A program made the translations under genes and the position numbers. Below are positions 25,029 through 39,766 of a DNA stretch of 39,785 bases, in pieces; position 1 is the stretch's first letter; each line of letters starts with the position of its first letter. Source of the DNA: Candidatus Nitrotoga sp. CP45 (GTDB lineage Bacteria > Pseudomonadota > Gammaproteobacteria > Burkholderiales > Gallionellaceae). The DNA is taken from contig QFXJ01000024.1 in assembly GCA_003402375.1 (NCBI GenBank), forward strand, positions 1 to 39,785. The letters run 5' to 3'. The notes below the pieces were generated by a model. It saw nothing but the letters and a program-made list of their open reading frames with translations, was not told where the DNA came from and did no database searches.

Positions 25029-25672
25029 TTAGGTGTGCTTTTTGTAATCGACGAATTTTTCTTGTACGTCGTGCATTTGTTGCGGCGTAAGAATGTGCGG
25101 TTCACCTGCCTGCAAAGTGCGCCAATACAATTCACACAAAAACTCGACCTCAATGGCTACCGTCAACGCATCAGCCAAATCCGAACCCAGCGCAATCATG
25201 CCGTGGTTAGCGAGCAAGCAGGCTTTTCGGCCCTCCAGCGCGGACAATGCATAATCTGAAAGCGTCTGTTCGCCAAACAACGCATAGGGTGTGCAACGGA
25301 TCATATTGCCTCCCGCTGCGGCAATCATGTAATGCACGGCCGGAACATCCTTGCGCAAACAGGCCAACGTGGTGGCAAACGCTGAATGGGTGTGGATGAC
25401 AGCGCCCACGTCGGGGCGGTTGGCCAGAATGTCACGATGGAAACGCCACTCGCTGGTGGGCTTACCACCGCACAAGGTATTACCATTTAAATCCATGCGC
25501 ACTATGTCTGTGGGTGTCATATCCGCCACCGCCATCGCAGACGTTGTAATCAACATGCCATCACCGTAACGTACAGAAGCATTGCCGGACGTGCCGCGAT
25601 TCAAACCCTGATCGAGCAAACGCTGGGATACATCCAATAATTGTAAGCGCAGGCTATTTTCATCGGATGGCA

Positions 25673-25676
<4 letters not shown>
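25029..25676 (-). CDS. Class II aldolase of the FucA/Ald2 type (5-deoxy- or methylthio-ribulose-1-phosphate aldolase candidate)
   Basis: This 215-residue zinc-dependent aldolase resembles E. coli L-fuculose-1-phosphate aldolase along its whole length. The catalytic Glu76 sits in TSEWRFH, and the zinc ligands are His95 and His97 (HTH) and His158 (NHG), a constant +3 offset from FucA E73/H92/H94/H155. The FucA-type segment HYMIAAAGGN then CTPYALFG is kept. Between mtnP and mtnA it is best read as the Ald2 of the DHAP shunt, cutting the ribulose-1-phosphate to DHAP and (methylthio)acetaldehyde or acetaldehyde. The alternative, MtnB dehydratase, is less likely because no other later methionine-salvage gene is present. 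The start overlaps mtnP by 4 bp. Confidence 0.85.
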
Positions 25677-26560
<884 letters not shown>

Positions 26561-26707
26561 ACTTGTCCGTAATCGTTTTATATTTACAAGTGAATTGAAA
26601 CAGGAAGTACAGTTTTATTCAAGACAATGAACTCTTGCCCACGCTATCGCCTTTAACAAACGTTGGTATGATACCCATCCATTACCTACTTGAACTCTGA
26701 ACTCAAT

Positions 26708-28312
26708 ATGAAACTTGCGGTTGCACAAATCAATTGCATGCTGGGTGACTTGGCGGGCAATTCTGCCAAGATCCTTGCTTATGCAGAAAAGGCCAAGCAA
26801 CAGGGAGCCGCTTTGCTGCTTACGCCTGAGTTAAGCTTATGCGGTTATCCTCCAGAAGACCTGCTGTTACGGGCCGGGTTTTACCGTACCTGCGATCAGG
26901 CATTGCATGAACTTGCGCAACAAATTGGGGGAATCACCGTGGTAGTGGGGCATCCGCATGAGCTAGACGGCAAGCGCTACAACGCTGCCTCGGTGTTGCG
27001 CGACGGCCAGATTATCGCCACCTATCATAAGCATGAGTTGCCGAACTACAGTGTGTTCGACGAAAGACGCTATTTCACGCCCGGTAACTCGCCCTGCATA
27101 TTTGAAATGCAGGGCGTTAAATTTGCACTTAACATTTGTGCTGACATCTGGAAGGATCATACAGCGCAACGTGCATACGAAGCAGGCGCGCAGGTATTGC
27201 TGGTGCTGAATGCCTCACCGTATCACATCGACAAACAACCATTGCGCTATAAAACCATTCGTGATCGTATCGGTGAAACCGGCTTGACGGTTATATATGC
27301 CAACATGGTGGGCGGACAGGATGAGTTGGTGTTTGATGGCGCTTCGTTTGCGATGGATGCACATGGCACGCTAACGCATCAGTTCGTTTCTTTTGAAGAA
27401 ACGCTAGCGCTGATTGAAATCCACGACGGCAAATTAACGATTGGCGAAAGAATCCCTGCTCTCAAACATGAGGACAGCATCTATCGCGCGCTGTGCCTGG
27501 GAGTAAAGGACTATATCGGCAAGAACCGCTTCCCAGGTGTGTTATTGGGCTTATCCGGTGGTATCGATTCGGCGCTGACATTGGCGGTAGCGGTAGATGC
27601 GCTGGGTGCAGACAAGGTGCACACGGTAATGATGCCATCGCCCTATACCGCGAAAATCAGCCTGGATGATGCGCGCGAAATGGCCGTCCTACTCGGTGTG
27701 CGCTACGATGAATTAGACATCAAGCCGACGTTTGACGCTTATCTCACTACATTAGATGATATGTTCAAGGGGCTAACACCCAACACCACCGAAGAAAATT
27801 TACAGGCCCGCATACGTGGCAATTTGTTGATGGCCTTGTCCAACAAGTTCGGCTCTTTGGTGCTGACGACTGGCAACAAGTCTGAAATGACCGTCGGCTA
27901 TTGCACTCTATATGGCGATATGGCGGGCGGATTTGCAGTGCTCAAAGACGTCAGCAAAACCTGGGTATATCGTCTGGCCTCCTACCGTAACAGCTTGAGC
28001 CGGGTAATCCCGGAGCGCATCATCACGCGACCGCCCAGCGCAGAATTAAAGCCCGACCAGACCGACCAGGATAGCTTGCCACCCTACGATGTGCTTGATG
28101 GCATAATGTCTTATTATGTGGAGCAGAATTTAACCATCGCTGAGATCGTGGCACATGGCTATACCGAGGCGGATGTGTATCGGGTGGTGAATATGATCCG
28201 CGTCAACGAATACAAACGCCGCCAAGCTCCCGTTGGCGTGCGTATTACCGACCGCGGTTTTGGCAAGGACTGGCGCTATCCGATCACCGCGCGTTATCAG
28301 GACGGCTTTTAG
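26708..28312 (+). CDS. nadE: Glutamine-dependent NAD+ synthetase
   Basis: This 534-residue enzyme amidates nicotinate adenine dinucleotide to NAD+ using glutamine. The N-terminal nitrilase-type glutaminase has its Glu41-Lys108-Cys144 triad (LTPELSLCGYPPEDLL, YHKHELPNY, NICADIW). The C-terminal synthetase domain has the PP-loop GLSGGIDSAL (281-290) and the later TGNKSEMTVGY stretch. I start at the ATG at 26708 (MKLAVAQINC); a TTG at 26690 would add six residues and lacks support. It is followed 43 bp later by glnB on the same strand, a linkage that ties NAD synthesis to nitrogen status. Confidence 0.95.
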   Translation: MKLAVAQINCMLGDLAGNSAKILAYAEKAKQQGAALLLTPELSLCGYPPEDLLLRAGFYRTCDQALHELAQQIGGITVVVGHPHELDGKRYNAASVLRDGQIIATYHKHELPNYSVFDERRYFTPGNSPCIFEMQGVKFALNICADIWKDHTAQRAYEAGAQVLLVLNASPYHIDKQPLRYKTIRDRIGETGLTVIYANMVGGQDELVFDGASFAMDAHGTLTHQFVSFEETLALIEIHDGKLTIGERIPALKHEDSIYRALCLGVKDYIGKNRFPGVLLGLSGGIDSALTLAVAVDALGADKVHTVMMPSPYTAKISLDDAREMAVLLGVRYDELDIKPTFDAYLTTLDDMFKGLTPNTTEENLQARIRGNLLMALSNKFGSLVLTTGNKSEMTVGYCTLYGDMAGGFAVLKDVSKTWVYRLASYRNSLSRVIPERIITRPPSAELKPDQTDQDSLPPYDVLDGIMSYYVEQNLTIAEIVAHGYTEADVYRVVNMIRVNEYKRRQAPVGVRITDRGFGKDWRYPITARYQDGF

Positions 28313-28328
28313 ATACGCTATACTTTAA

Positions 28329-28694
<366 letters not shown>

Positions 28695-28737
28695 GGTTTT
28701 TATTCGTTACTTTCGCAAATATATTCAAAATATCAAG

Positions 28738-28800
28738 CTATTGATTCAGCCAGATTATGTTTAAAGTCCATTCGCCTCGAACCTGCCGAAAGATAAATGG
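28738..28800 (+). repeat. 63-bp dispersed repeat, copy B
   Basis: This is the second copy of the repeat at 19691-19753, with 7 transition differences in 63 bp. It lies 44 bp downstream of glnB. The palindrome that follows copy A is not kept here beyond about 28800, so this copy is truncated or decayed. Confidence 0.85.
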
Positions 28801-28894
28801 ACTTGGTGTAGTGAAGTGCTTTGAGAAGCTGCATCACTGGCATGGATCGACCCGTATTATGGGCACTCTGCAATACATTTGTGACACAGCAAGA

Positions 28895-29686
28895 CTAGTG
28901 ATCAGAATCGTTGACCCGCACATCCACCAGTGTATTTAGCACCCATCCAGAACGTTCATCGCTGGTCTGCACGTGTAGCCAGTCACCCAGATAGGCATGG
29001 GCAGTTAACGCAGAGTCTTTTTTTAGTGCCCCAAGCTTAATGGCACTACCGAAGGGCTCTCGGCGAAGATTGATATTGCTTTTGGCGCGTAACGGAACGG
29101 GAATACTGAACGATACCATCGCAAGACGCTGATCTGATGCCTTGCGGGTGCGGTTATCCTTCACCATTCCAATAAATTCCCGTGTTTGAGCGGCATGGTC
29201 CATAGCAATGCCGTAGTTTCCTTTGGCGTAAGACGCCGTAGCGGCCCCGAGTAGACGTTGTGCCTGCAATATTTGTTCGGGCGCTGTGATCTGGGATGAT
29301 TTTAAACTTGTCATAGCCACTTCTGCTTCCGCGATAGACGAGGCGGCGCCAGGCTGTGTGGCTAGACGCCGCAACCTAACCTGGTCGCGAGTTACCTGGC
29401 TAGTAGTTTCCTGTAACGCCTTGGCCTGACCCTGCTGACGGACGTTCAAATTTCGGATCAGCGCCTCTTTTTCCGCCAACAACTGCTGTAAACGTTCGAT
29501 TTCTCGTTGCTGCGCTTCGCAGGGTTCATTCGGCGGTATCGGAGCCGCAACCGGAATCGGTTTTAGGAGGGTGCATCCCGTAATGTTCAAGCCTGATAGC
29601 GCTATAACTGTCCCGCATAGCATGCGTCTAACCCAAGTCTTAAATAAGACACATAGTTTGTCTGACTGTATCCATAATCTTGTCAC
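28895..29686 (-). CDS. Lipoprotein with coiled coil and C-terminal SH3-type domain
   Basis: I prefer the GTG start at 29684-29686, which has AGAGG 7 bp upstream and gives 263 residues; an ATG at 29623 would also keep the lipobox. The frame is open further upstream to 29830. The lipobox is SGLNITGC. Next come a Pro-rich linker, a coiled coil (EAQQREIERLQQLLAEKEAL), an alpha-helical region with NYGIAMDHAAQTREF and a C-terminal bacterial SH3 domain (NINLRREPFGSAIKLGALKK ... WLHVQTSDERSGWV). It is probably attached to the outer membrane and binds envelope components. It is not in an obvious operon. Specific function unknown. Confidence 0.72.
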   Translation of the reverse strand: MTRLWIQSDKLCVLFKTWVRRMLCGTVIALSGLNITGCTLLKPIPVAAPIPPNEPCEAQQREIERLQQLLAEKEALIRNLNVRQQGQAKALQETTSQVTRDQVRLRRLATQPGAASSIAEAEVAMTSLKSSQITAPEQILQAQRLLGAATASYAKGNYGIAMDHAAQTREFIGMVKDNRTRKASDQRLAMVSFSIPVPLRAKSNINLRREPFGSAIKLGALKKDSALTAHAYLGDWLHVQTSDERSGWVLNTLVDVRVNDSDH

Positions 29687-30160
29687 TTTGTCACCTCTGC
29701 AGTGTGATTCGTAGCGTACCAAACGCATATTATCGGCCAAAACTACTTGCCTCAACGAAGTTCCTATTATGATGTACAAACGGCTACATATCCTCCTGGC
29801 AAATAGCAAATTACGGTTAATCAATAGCAATCATACATTCACTTACAAACACTGCACTTCAGCGTTGAATCCGCCTGGTAATTTATTCGTATTCTTGGTA
29901 ATCCATCCGTATTTAGGAATACGATAACTCCAATACAACACATCCAACATCAGTACTGAATGATCCATAAACCTCTCCTGAAGGTGTCCAATAATTAAAT
30001 CGTTGGCACCGACTAAACGATAATAATTCAAAAAAACCTTTGGAGGAGTGTTGGCTAAATATCAATCGTGGATTTTTGGTTGTACCAGTGTAGCGCACGA
30101 AAACGATAGTATTGTTATAATCACAAACTTATTATGCTCTACTCTAATTGAAGGAATAGC
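29687..30160. other. Region upstream of fabI
   Basis: The region between the divergent lipoprotein gene and fabI has no supported larger gene. It holds a possible fabI -10 box (30116-30121) and a 41-codon frame (30048-30173, GTG after GGAGG) that overlaps the fabI start. That frame's start is too close to its Shine-Dalgarno-like sequence and I give it little weight. Confidence 0.4.
30116..30121 (+). promoter_or_regulatory. Possible -10 box of fabI promoter
   Basis: A consensus TATAAT lies 39 bp before the fabI ATG. No good -35 hexamer is seen at 16-18 bp upstream, so the promoter call is tentative. Confidence 0.35.
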
Positions 30161-30949
30161 ATGGGATTTCTAGCAAATAAACGCATCTTGATTACGGGCA
30201 TGATCAGTAATCGTTCCATCGCATATGGTGTCGCACAAGCCATGTGGCGTGAAGGCGCTGAAATGGCATTTACCTATCAGGGTGAGCGCATACGTGACCG
30301 GGTGTGCGAACTAGCGAAAGAATTCAACAGCGACCTAATATTCTCATGCGATGTAACGAGCGATGCTGAAATTGACCAGTTATTTGTTGATCTGGGCAAA
30401 CATTGGGATAAATTCGACGGCTTTGTGCATGCAATCGCCTTTTCCCCACGCGAGGCATTAGCTGGTGAATTTCTTGATGGATTTAACCGCGAAGCTTTCC
30501 GAATTGCGCATGATATTAGTTCTTACAGTTTTCCGGCGATGGCTAAAGCCGCATTACCCATGATGGAAGGCCGCACCGCTGCGCTGCTGACACTAAGCTA
30601 TCTCGGCGCGGTGCGCACCATGCCACACTACAACGTGATGGGTCTGGCCAAGGCCAGTTTGGAAGCCAGTGTTCGTTATTTGGCGATGAATCTTGGCCGC
30701 AAGGGTATCCGTGTCAATGGCATTTCCGCAGGCCCGATCAAGACACTCGCTTCGGCGGGCATTGCCGACTTTAATAAACTATTAAACTACAATGCAAAAA
30801 ACGCCCCATTGAAGCGTAACGTTACCACTGAAGAGGTAGGTAATGTTGCGGCGTTCTTGTGTAGCGATTTAGCCAGTGGCATCACCGGAGAAATCACCTA
30901 TGTGGATGGTGGCTTTAACACCACGGCACTTGGCACAACCGAGCCTTAG
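30161..30949 (+). CDS. fabI: Enoyl-[acyl-carrier-protein] reductase (NADH)
   Basis: This 262-residue enzyme carries out the last reduction step of fatty-acid elongation. It has the divergent SDR nucleotide loop [15 protein letters not shown] (11-25) and the catalytic Tyr147, Tyr157 and Lys164 in [20 protein letters not shown], one residue offset from E. coli FabI (146/156/163). Length is normal. GAAGGA lies before the ATG. It stands alone on the plus strand. Confidence 0.96.
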   Translation: MGFLANKRILITGMISNRSIAYGVAQAMWREGAEMAFTYQGERIRDRVCELAKEFNSDLIFSCDVTSDAEIDQLFVDLGKHWDKFDGFVHAIAFSPREALAGEFLDGFNREAFRIAHDISSYSFPAMAKAALPMMEGRTAALLTLSYLGAVRTMPHYNVMGLAKASLEASVRYLAMNLGRKGIRVNGISAGPIKTLASAGIADFNKLLNYNAKNAPLKRNVTTEEVGNVAAFLCSDLASGITGEITYVDGGFNTTALGTTEP

Positions 30950-31125
30950 CCTTACTCTGTCATTAGACATATCTCTCCCCACACACGCACAACAAGAACA
31001 TCGCTGAAACGCGCGCTGGCGATAGCTTGCGCGATGAGCAATTGCAGCATTTAAATAGAGCGGTATTGCTCTCGGTGGTGGACTTGACAATGTAGATTTT
31101 CTCCAAGGGCGACCATCCCCAGCCC

Positions 31126-31153
31126 GGTTGGGCTGAACGAAATGAAGCCCGAC
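31126..31153 (+). repeat. Small palindromic hairpin between fabI and pstB
   Basis: The arms gttgggct and agcccgac flank an 11-nt loop (gaacgaaatga) between convergent fabI and pstB. It resembles small REP-like hairpins in proteobacterial spacers and could help terminate or stabilise transcripts. No T-run follows on either strand. Confidence 0.45.
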
Positions 31154-31207
31154 ATCTTGGTGACCTTGATCGCTCTTTCCTTGGTAAGGATCAATAAGGC
31201 TTGGAGC

Positions 31208-31981
31208 CTAACCGAATCGGCCTGTAATGTAATCTTCTGTTTCCTTGCGCTTAGGATTGGTGAATACCGTGCTGGTATCGCCGAATTCGATCAGGTCGCC
31301 CAGATACATATAGGCAGTGTAGTCTGATACGCGCGCTGCCTGCTGCATATTGTGGGTGACAATAATGATAGTAAATTCTGCTTTCAGCTCATCGATCAGC
31401 TTTTCGATATGCGCAGTGGAAATCGGGTCTAGCGCAGAAGTAGGTTCGTCGAGTAACAGTATTTGCGGTTTGACAGCGATCGCGCGCGCAATACACAAGC
31501 GTTGTTGCTGGCCGCCGGAAAGTCCGGTGCCGCTCTGCTTCAGTTTATCTTTCGCCTCTGTCCAAAGCGCTGCTTTCCTCAATGCCCATTCCACGCGTTC
31601 GTCCATATCATGGCGGCTAAGGTTTTCATAGAGTTTCGCACCGAAAGCAATGTTGTCATAAATAGACATTGGGAACGGGGTAGGTTTCTGGAATACCATG
31701 CCGATCTTGGCACGGAGTGTGTTGAGATCCTGCTTTTTGTCGAGAATATTTTCACCATCCAGCAGAACTTCACCAGTAGCTTTTTGCTTCGGATAGAGTT
31801 CATACATGCGGTTGAAGGTGCGCAGCATGGTGGACTTGCCGCAGCCTGAGGGACCAATAAAGGCGGTCACCATTTTTTCCGTAATAGTAAGATTGATGTC
31901 CTTGAGGGCGCGCTCCGCTCCGTAGTAAAAATTCAGGTCGCGTACGACCAGCTTCGGAGTAACAGTTTTCTCAGCACTCAT
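31208..31981 (-). CDS. pstB: Phosphate ABC transporter ATP-binding protein
   Basis: This 257-residue ATPase powers PstSCAB high-affinity phosphate import. Walker A is GPSGCGKST (43-51), the Q-loop is Q98 in [16 protein letters not shown], the signature LSGGQQQR starts at 154, Walker B is [12 protein letters not shown] (174-185) and the switch is H210. It is the last gene of the pst operon, 12 bp after pstA. No phoU follows in this window on this strand, although many proteobacterial pst operons end with phoU. Confidence 0.97.
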   Translation of the reverse strand: MSAEKTVTPKLVVRDLNFYYGAERALKDINLTITEKMVTAFIGPSGCGKSTMLRTFNRMYELYPKQKATGEVLLDGENILDKKQDLNTLRAKIGMVFQKPTPFPMSIYDNIAFGAKLYENLSRHDMDERVEWALRKAALWTEAKDKLKQSGTGLSGGQQQRLCIARAIAVKPQILLLDEPTSALDPISTAHIEKLIDELKAEFTIIIVTHNMQQAARVSDYTAYMYLGDLIEFGDTSTVFTNPKRKETEDYITGRFG

Positions 31982-31993
31982 CTGCCTACATCC

Positions 31994-32839
31994 TTAATAA
32001 GTTGTTGATTTCTGGCGAAATAAGACTCGCGCCATTATGTTAAGCGAGAGCACGCTGAAAGTGATGAGCAGTGCACCAGCCCAGGCGAGACTCTGCCAGT
32101 CCTGGTAGGGGCTCATGGCAAATTGGAAAATAACTACCGGCAGGTTAGCCATGGGCTGATTCAAATCGCTGCTCCAGAATTGATTATTCAGCGAGGTAAA
32201 CAATAACGGTGCGGTTTCTCCACTAATGCGCGCCACGGCCAACAGTACCCCGGTGATAATGCCAGCCCGTGCGGCGCGCAAAGTAACCAAATTAATCACT
32301 TTCCATTGCGGTGCACCCAGCGCAGCCGCCGCTTCACGCAAGGTATTCGGTACCAGGCGCAACATATTTTCGGTGGTGCGGATAACGATCGGGATGACTA
32401 AAATGGATAATGCCAGCGCACCGGCCCAGCCGGAGAAGTGCCCAATCTTGATGACATACATTTCATATATGAACAGACCGATTACGATAGATGGTGCAGA
32501 AAGCAATACGTCGTTAATGAAGCGCGTGGTCGGCGCCAACCATCCGCGCTGGCCGAATTCCGCCAAATAGGTGCCCGCCAGTATGCCGATAGGCGTGCCT
32601 ATCAGTGCAGCGAGAAAGGTCATCATCAGGCTGCCAGCAATGGCGTTGAGCAAGCCGCCGGCGCTGTTGGGGGGTGGCGTCATCTGGGTAAGCACTGCCA
32701 TGGACAGTTGAGGCAGACCGTTTGCCAGCAGCGTCCATAAAATCCAGCCCAACCAGAGCAGGCCAAACAGCATGGCCAGGGCCGAAATTCCGAGACCTAT
32801 GGCATTAATCAGACGGCGGCGTGCGTAGAGTGTCAGCAT
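31994..32839 (-). CDS. pstA: Phosphate ABC transporter permease PstA
   Basis: This 281-residue inner-membrane permease has about six transmembrane segments. The conserved motif for contact with the ATPase is seen as [20 protein letters not shown], followed by [20 protein letters not shown], both typical of PstA. It is positioned 2 bp after pstC and 12 bp before pstB, and it would form a heterodimer with PstC. Confidence 0.95.
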   Translation of the reverse strand: MLTLYARRRLINAIGLGISALAMLFGLLWLGWILWTLLANGLPQLSMAVLTQMTPPPNSAGGLLNAIAGSLMMTFLAALIGTPIGILAGTYLAEFGQRGWLAPTTRFINDVLLSAPSIVIGLFIYEMYVIKIGHFSGWAGALALSILVIPIVIRTTENMLRLVPNTLREAAAALGAPQWKVINLVTLRAARAGIITGVLLAVARISGETAPLLFTSLNNQFWSSDLNQPMANLPVVIFQFAMSPYQDWQSLAWAGALLITFSVLSLNIMARVLFRQKSTTY

Positions 32840-32841
32840 AA

Positions 32842-33777
32842 TCAGGTCGTAGATCCCTCGCGTTTAGTCAGCATGTAGAGCATATAACGCGCCAGCGACA
32901 ACACGATGAAAGTGATTAAAAACAGGATTAGCCCGAGTTCGATTAACGCTGAGGTATATAACTTGCCCACTGCCTCATTGAATTCGTTGGCCAACGCGGA
33001 AGAGATGCTATTACCCGGCATCAGTAGCGAAGCACTCAATTCATGTGCATTGCCAATGACAAAGGTGACCGCCATAGTTTCGCCTAACGCACGCCCCAGG
33101 CCGAGCATAATGCCGCCAGCTACACCGATCTTGGTATACGGCAGCACTATATGCCACATTACTTCCCAAGTGGTCGCGCCCAAGCCATATGCAGACTCCT
33201 TGAGCAGCGTGGGAACAACCTCGAATACATCGCGCATTACTGAGGCAATAAAGGGAATGACCATGACGGCCAAAATGATGCCTGCGGTGAGCACACCTAT
33301 ACCCATCGGAATGCCTTGAAACAAAGGCCCAAATATTGGAAGCGGACCCAGTTTTTCAATGAGCCAAGGCTGAACATACTCCGCAAACAACGGCGCAAAT
33401 ACGAACAAACCCCACATGCCGTAAATAATGCTGGGGATACCAGCCAGCAGTTCGATAGCGATGCCCAGTGGACGGCGTAGCCAGCGTGGCGATAGTTCAG
33501 TGAGAAAAAGCGCGATGCCAAAACTGACCGGGATGGAGATCAGCAATGCGATGGCAGAGGTTACCAGCGTGCCAACGATCGGAACGAGTGCGCCAAACTC
33601 TTCAGTGACCGGATTCCATTCCGCGCTAGTTAAAAACCGAAAACCGAATGCCTTAATGGAGGGTAAGCTACCGATTATCAGCGAAACCATTATGGCGACA
33701 AGTAGCACGAGCACTGTAAATGCAGACAAGCGAGTGATATTGCGGAACACAATGTCCAACAAATTATGGCGCTTCAT
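32842..33777 (-). CDS. pstC: Phosphate ABC transporter permease PstC
   Basis: I start at the ATG at 33777 ([16 protein letters not shown]), which has GAAG upstream; the frame is open to 33804 without a Shine-Dalgarno sequence. The 311-residue protein has about six membrane segments and the PstC coupling motif [20 protein letters not shown], with [17 protein letters not shown] after it. It is separated from pstS by a 135-bp spacer holding a strong hairpin. Confidence 0.94.
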   Translation of the reverse strand: MKRHNLLDIVFRNITRLSAFTVLVLLVAIMVSLIIGSLPSIKAFGFRFLTSAEWNPVTEEFGALVPIVGTLVTSAIALLISIPVSFGIALFLTELSPRWLRRPLGIAIELLAGIPSIIYGMWGLFVFAPLFAEYVQPWLIEKLGPLPIFGPLFQGIPMGIGVLTAGIILAVMVIPFIASVMRDVFEVVPTLLKESAYGLGATTWEVMWHIVLPYTKIGVAGGIMLGLGRALGETMAVTFVIGNAHELSASLLMPGNSISSALANEFNEAVGKLYTSALIELGLILFLITFIVLSLARYMLYMLTKREGSTT

Positions 33778-33824
33778 ATGTACTTCACGTAAAAACGTCG
33801 GCATGATTTTTTAAAAGTGCTCAA

Positions 33825-33853
33825 AATTTGAGGGAGCCCGGCTCCCTCAAATT
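33825..33853 (-). terminator. Strong intercistronic hairpin between pstS and pstC
   Basis: A perfect 13-bp stem (aatttgagggagc at 33825-33837 and its complement at 33841-33853) encloses a 3-nt loop. On the minus-strand transcript it follows pstS and precedes pstC, with only a short U-rich stretch after the stem. It probably acts as a leaky terminator or 3'-end stabiliser giving more PstS than membrane subunits, as hairpins between the first two genes of binding-protein operons do. Confidence 0.7.
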
Positions 33854-33912
33854 GTATCCAACAAAAATTACCTCTTGCAAACACGCGCTGCCAGAACAAC
33901 TTAAATAGACTA

Positions 33913-34959
33913 TTATTTCCAGAGTATCTTGCCCTTGTTATCCTTAAGCTGTGCTTTCCAGGCGGCGCGCACCAGTTGCTGAACTTTTTCCGGCATGGGT
34001 ACATAATCCATAGCCTCGGCCATTTTGCCGCCATTGCTGTAAGCCCAGTCAAAAAACTTTAATACCTCTTGTGCTGTTTCAGGTTTGTCTTGGGTCTTGT
34101 GCATCAGAATGAAAGTAGCACCGGTGATGGGCCAGCTTTCTTTACCTGGTTCGTTAGTCAATAGTTCATAAAAACCTGGAGCCTTGTCCCAATCAGCATT
34201 AGCAGCGGCAGCCTTGAACGAGGTGTCATCTGGTTTGACAAACTGACCGTCATGGTTCTTCAATTGTGCGTAAGTCATTTTGTTCTGCAGAGCATACGCA
34301 TATTCCACATAACCGATGGAATTTTTTATGCGCTGCACATAAGATGCCACGCCTTCATTGCCTTTGCCGCCAGTACCCGCTTTCCAGGAGACGGCAGTGC
34401 CTTCGCCGACCGCAGATTTCCATTCCGGGCTAACCTTGGACAGGTAGTTAGTGAAAATGAAGGTGGTGCCAGAACCATCGGAGCGATGTACAACGGTGAT
34501 GGTTTCATTGGGCAATTTAGTACCCGCATTCAGCGCCATTAGCGCAGGGTCATTCCACTTGGTAATCTTGCCGAGGAAAATATCGGCCAGCACCTTGCCA
34601 TCCAGTTTGAACTGCCCGGCTGCAATTCCGGGTACGTTGATTACAGGCACCACACCGCCCATCACTGCCGGGAATTGCATCAAGCCGTTCTTTTCCAGCT
34701 CTTCGGGTTTCAACGGCATATCTGAGGCGCCAAAATCTACTGTCTTGGCGATAATTTGTTTGATGCCCCCGCCGGAACCGATAGATTGGTAGTTCAGGTT
34801 GATACCGGTTTGGGTTTTATAAGTATCTGCCCATTTGGCGTAAATTGGATAGGGGAAGGTGGCGCCTGCGCCGGTGAGGTTAATGGCCGAAGCATTAACT
34901 GCCAACGACATAGAGGCGGCAAGCCCAAATATATAAAAAAAACGATTTAGTTTGGTCAT
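33913..34959 (-). CDS. pstS: Periplasmic phosphate-binding protein
   Basis: I start at the ATG at 34959, preceded at 5 bp by GGAGAG; the frame is open to 34983. The 348-residue precursor has a signal peptide, MTKLNRFFYIFGLAASMSLA then VNASA. The mature protein has the PstS fingerprints GAGATFPYPIYAKW, GSGGGIKQI, DFGASDMPL and HRSDGSGTTFIFTNYLS, whose Ser, Asp, Arg and Thr side chains ligate phosphate in the family. First gene of pstSCAB. Confidence 0.96.
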   Translation of the reverse strand: MTKLNRFFYIFGLAASMSLAVNASAINLTGAGATFPYPIYAKWADTYKTQTGINLNYQSIGSGGGIKQIIAKTVDFGASDMPLKPEELEKNGLMQFPAVMGGVVPVINVPGIAAGQFKLDGKVLADIFLGKITKWNDPALMALNAGTKLPNETITVVHRSDGSGTTFIFTNYLSKVSPEWKSAVGEGTAVSWKAGTGGKGNEGVASYVQRIKNSIGYVEYAYALQNKMTYAQLKNHDGQFVKPDDTSFKAAAANADWDKAPGFYELLTNEPGKESWPITGATFILMHKTQDKPETAQEVLKFFDWAYSNGGKMAEAMDYVPMPEKVQQLVRAAWKAQLKDNKGKILWK

Positions 34960-35015
34960 ATTCTCTCCAAAAATTAATTTCACTACAGAGCAACTTCCCT
35001 AACTATAGCCATTTT

Positions 35016-35037
35016 TTATTACATAATTATTACACAG
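35016..35037 (-). promoter_or_regulatory. Candidate PHO box upstream of pstS
   Basis: On the minus strand two 11-nt direct repeats stand side by side: CTGTGTAATAA and TTATGTAATAA. The spacing and the TGTNA core of each half match the PhoB box layout. It lies 57 bp before the pstS start, where PhoB would activate the promoter under phosphate limitation. The first half lacks the common C at position 5 of CTGTCAT. Confidence 0.45.
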
Positions 35038-35154
35038 ACTAGCAACCTGTCGGGTATCCCCCCATTAAAAAATTAAAAAAGAACAAATCATCATTACGAA
35101 ATCCCACATATAATCATTTACAAACAACGTGTTATTAGATGTAAGCCGACAGGC

Positions 35155-35358
35155 CTACCCCTTAAAAAAATCCTGGGGCGACAGTCCGTTAGTATTTTCA
35201 TTTAAACCATATTGCCACGAACTGTGTTCATCACAGAAGTACATGATCATACCCGTTCGGTCAATTACGCATGGTGTCACGCCCTTGGCTGTTAATGAAA
35301 ATCTTACGTAACGTCGGGAACGTCCCTCTTGTTTCCAAGCGAATAGACAGAAAGTCAC
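35155..35358 (-). CDS. Hypothetical small protein, doubtful
   Basis: This 67-codon frame starts with GTG at 35356-35358 and has no Shine-Dalgarno sequence. Its sequence (for example RYVRFSLTAKGVTPCVIDRT and HSSWQYGLNENTNG) is of reasonable protein-like composition, but I recognise no family. It lies between ftsB and pstS. It may be a real short gene, a remnant or chance. Confidence 0.25.
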   Translation of the reverse strand: MTFCLFAWKQEGRSRRYVRFSLTAKGVTPCVIDRTGMIMYFCDEHSSWQYGLNENTNGLSPQDFFKG

Positions 35359-35470
35359 CAGAAAAACATTGAATTGCGAGATAAGATTTCCAAGACTATG
35401 TCTTCCGCAAAGTCAATACACCGTCACACCGGTTTTACACAGCTCGAAAAAATCAGAATTTTTATGGCCG

Positions 35471-35806
35471 TTATTTCAAAAGCACACCGCTAGCTGTTTC
35501 GACATCACGCACTGCTGACGCAGACAATAACAAATGATCGCCCACTATCTGAAAGAATACTTCGTCGCGCTTAACCATGCCCAACTCACTACGAGCGCGT
35601 TCCTCTACGGCTTCAGTACCCTGCTTTAAATCGCGCACCTCAGCATCCAGCACCGCATTGCGTGTTTGAGTTTTTTGATTGATATGTTTCTGTTCCTCAA
35701 CTTGGCGATCAAGATCCCAAACCTTCAACCAGCCACCCTTCCCAAACCACAGCGGATACTGCACTAGCAGTAGCAACGACATCAATATCAGAGAGACCCA
35801 GCGCAT
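35471..35806 (-). CDS. ftsB: Cell division protein FtsB
   Basis: This 111-residue bitopic membrane protein has a short cytoplasmic start (MRW), a transmembrane helix ([19 protein letters not shown]) and a periplasmic coiled coil ([20 protein letters not shown] ... [20 protein letters not shown]) of the septum-formation initiator family. It bridges FtsL and FtsQ in the divisome. Its place 29 bp after eno is the standard eno-ftsB linkage of beta- and gammaproteobacteria. Confidence 0.9.
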   Translation of the reverse strand: MRWVSLILMSLLLLVQYPLWFGKGGWLKVWDLDRQVEEQKHINQKTQTRNAVLDAEVRDLKQGTEAVEERARSELGMVKRDEVFFQIVGDHLLLSASAVRDVETASGVLLK

Positions 35807-35835
35807 CTATATAAATTTAAGATCAAGCGCTAAGA

Positions 35836-37122
<1,287 letters not shown>

Positions 37123-37137
37123 TCATTCCTTAATTCA

Positions 37138-39686
<2,549 letters not shown>

Positions 39687-39718
39687 TTATTGCTCTCAAA
39701 ACGGGAGATATTTTAGCC

Positions 39719-39762
39719 ATAAAACAAAAACCCTCTCACGGTGGAGAGGGTTTTTGTTTTAT
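39719..39762 (-). terminator. Strong intrinsic terminator of the rRNA operon
   Basis: A perfect 19-bp stem (39719-39737 with 39744-39762) and a 6-nt loop (acggtg) includes GC-rich ccctctc/gagaggg and a T-rich run on the minus-strand transcript. It directly follows the 5S 3' end. It can act in both directions. Confidence 0.85.
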
Positions 39763-39766
39763 AAGG

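Larger units (their letters stand above)
34960..35470. other. pstS upstream region
   Basis: This AT-rich region between ftsB and pstS carries a candidate PHO box (35016-35037). It also contains a 67-codon minus-strand frame at 35155-35358, listed separately with low confidence. Nothing else is recognised. Confidence 0.5.

Noticed and set aside
29843-30031. A 62-codon minus-strand frame upstream of the lipoprotein gene
   Set aside because: It has no recognised family and no clear Shine-Dalgarno sequence, and it overlaps equal-length frames in other phases.
30048-30173. A 41-codon leader-like frame overlapping the fabI start
   Set aside because: GTG is only one base from the GGAGG-like sequence, and a -10 box lies within the frame; probably chance.
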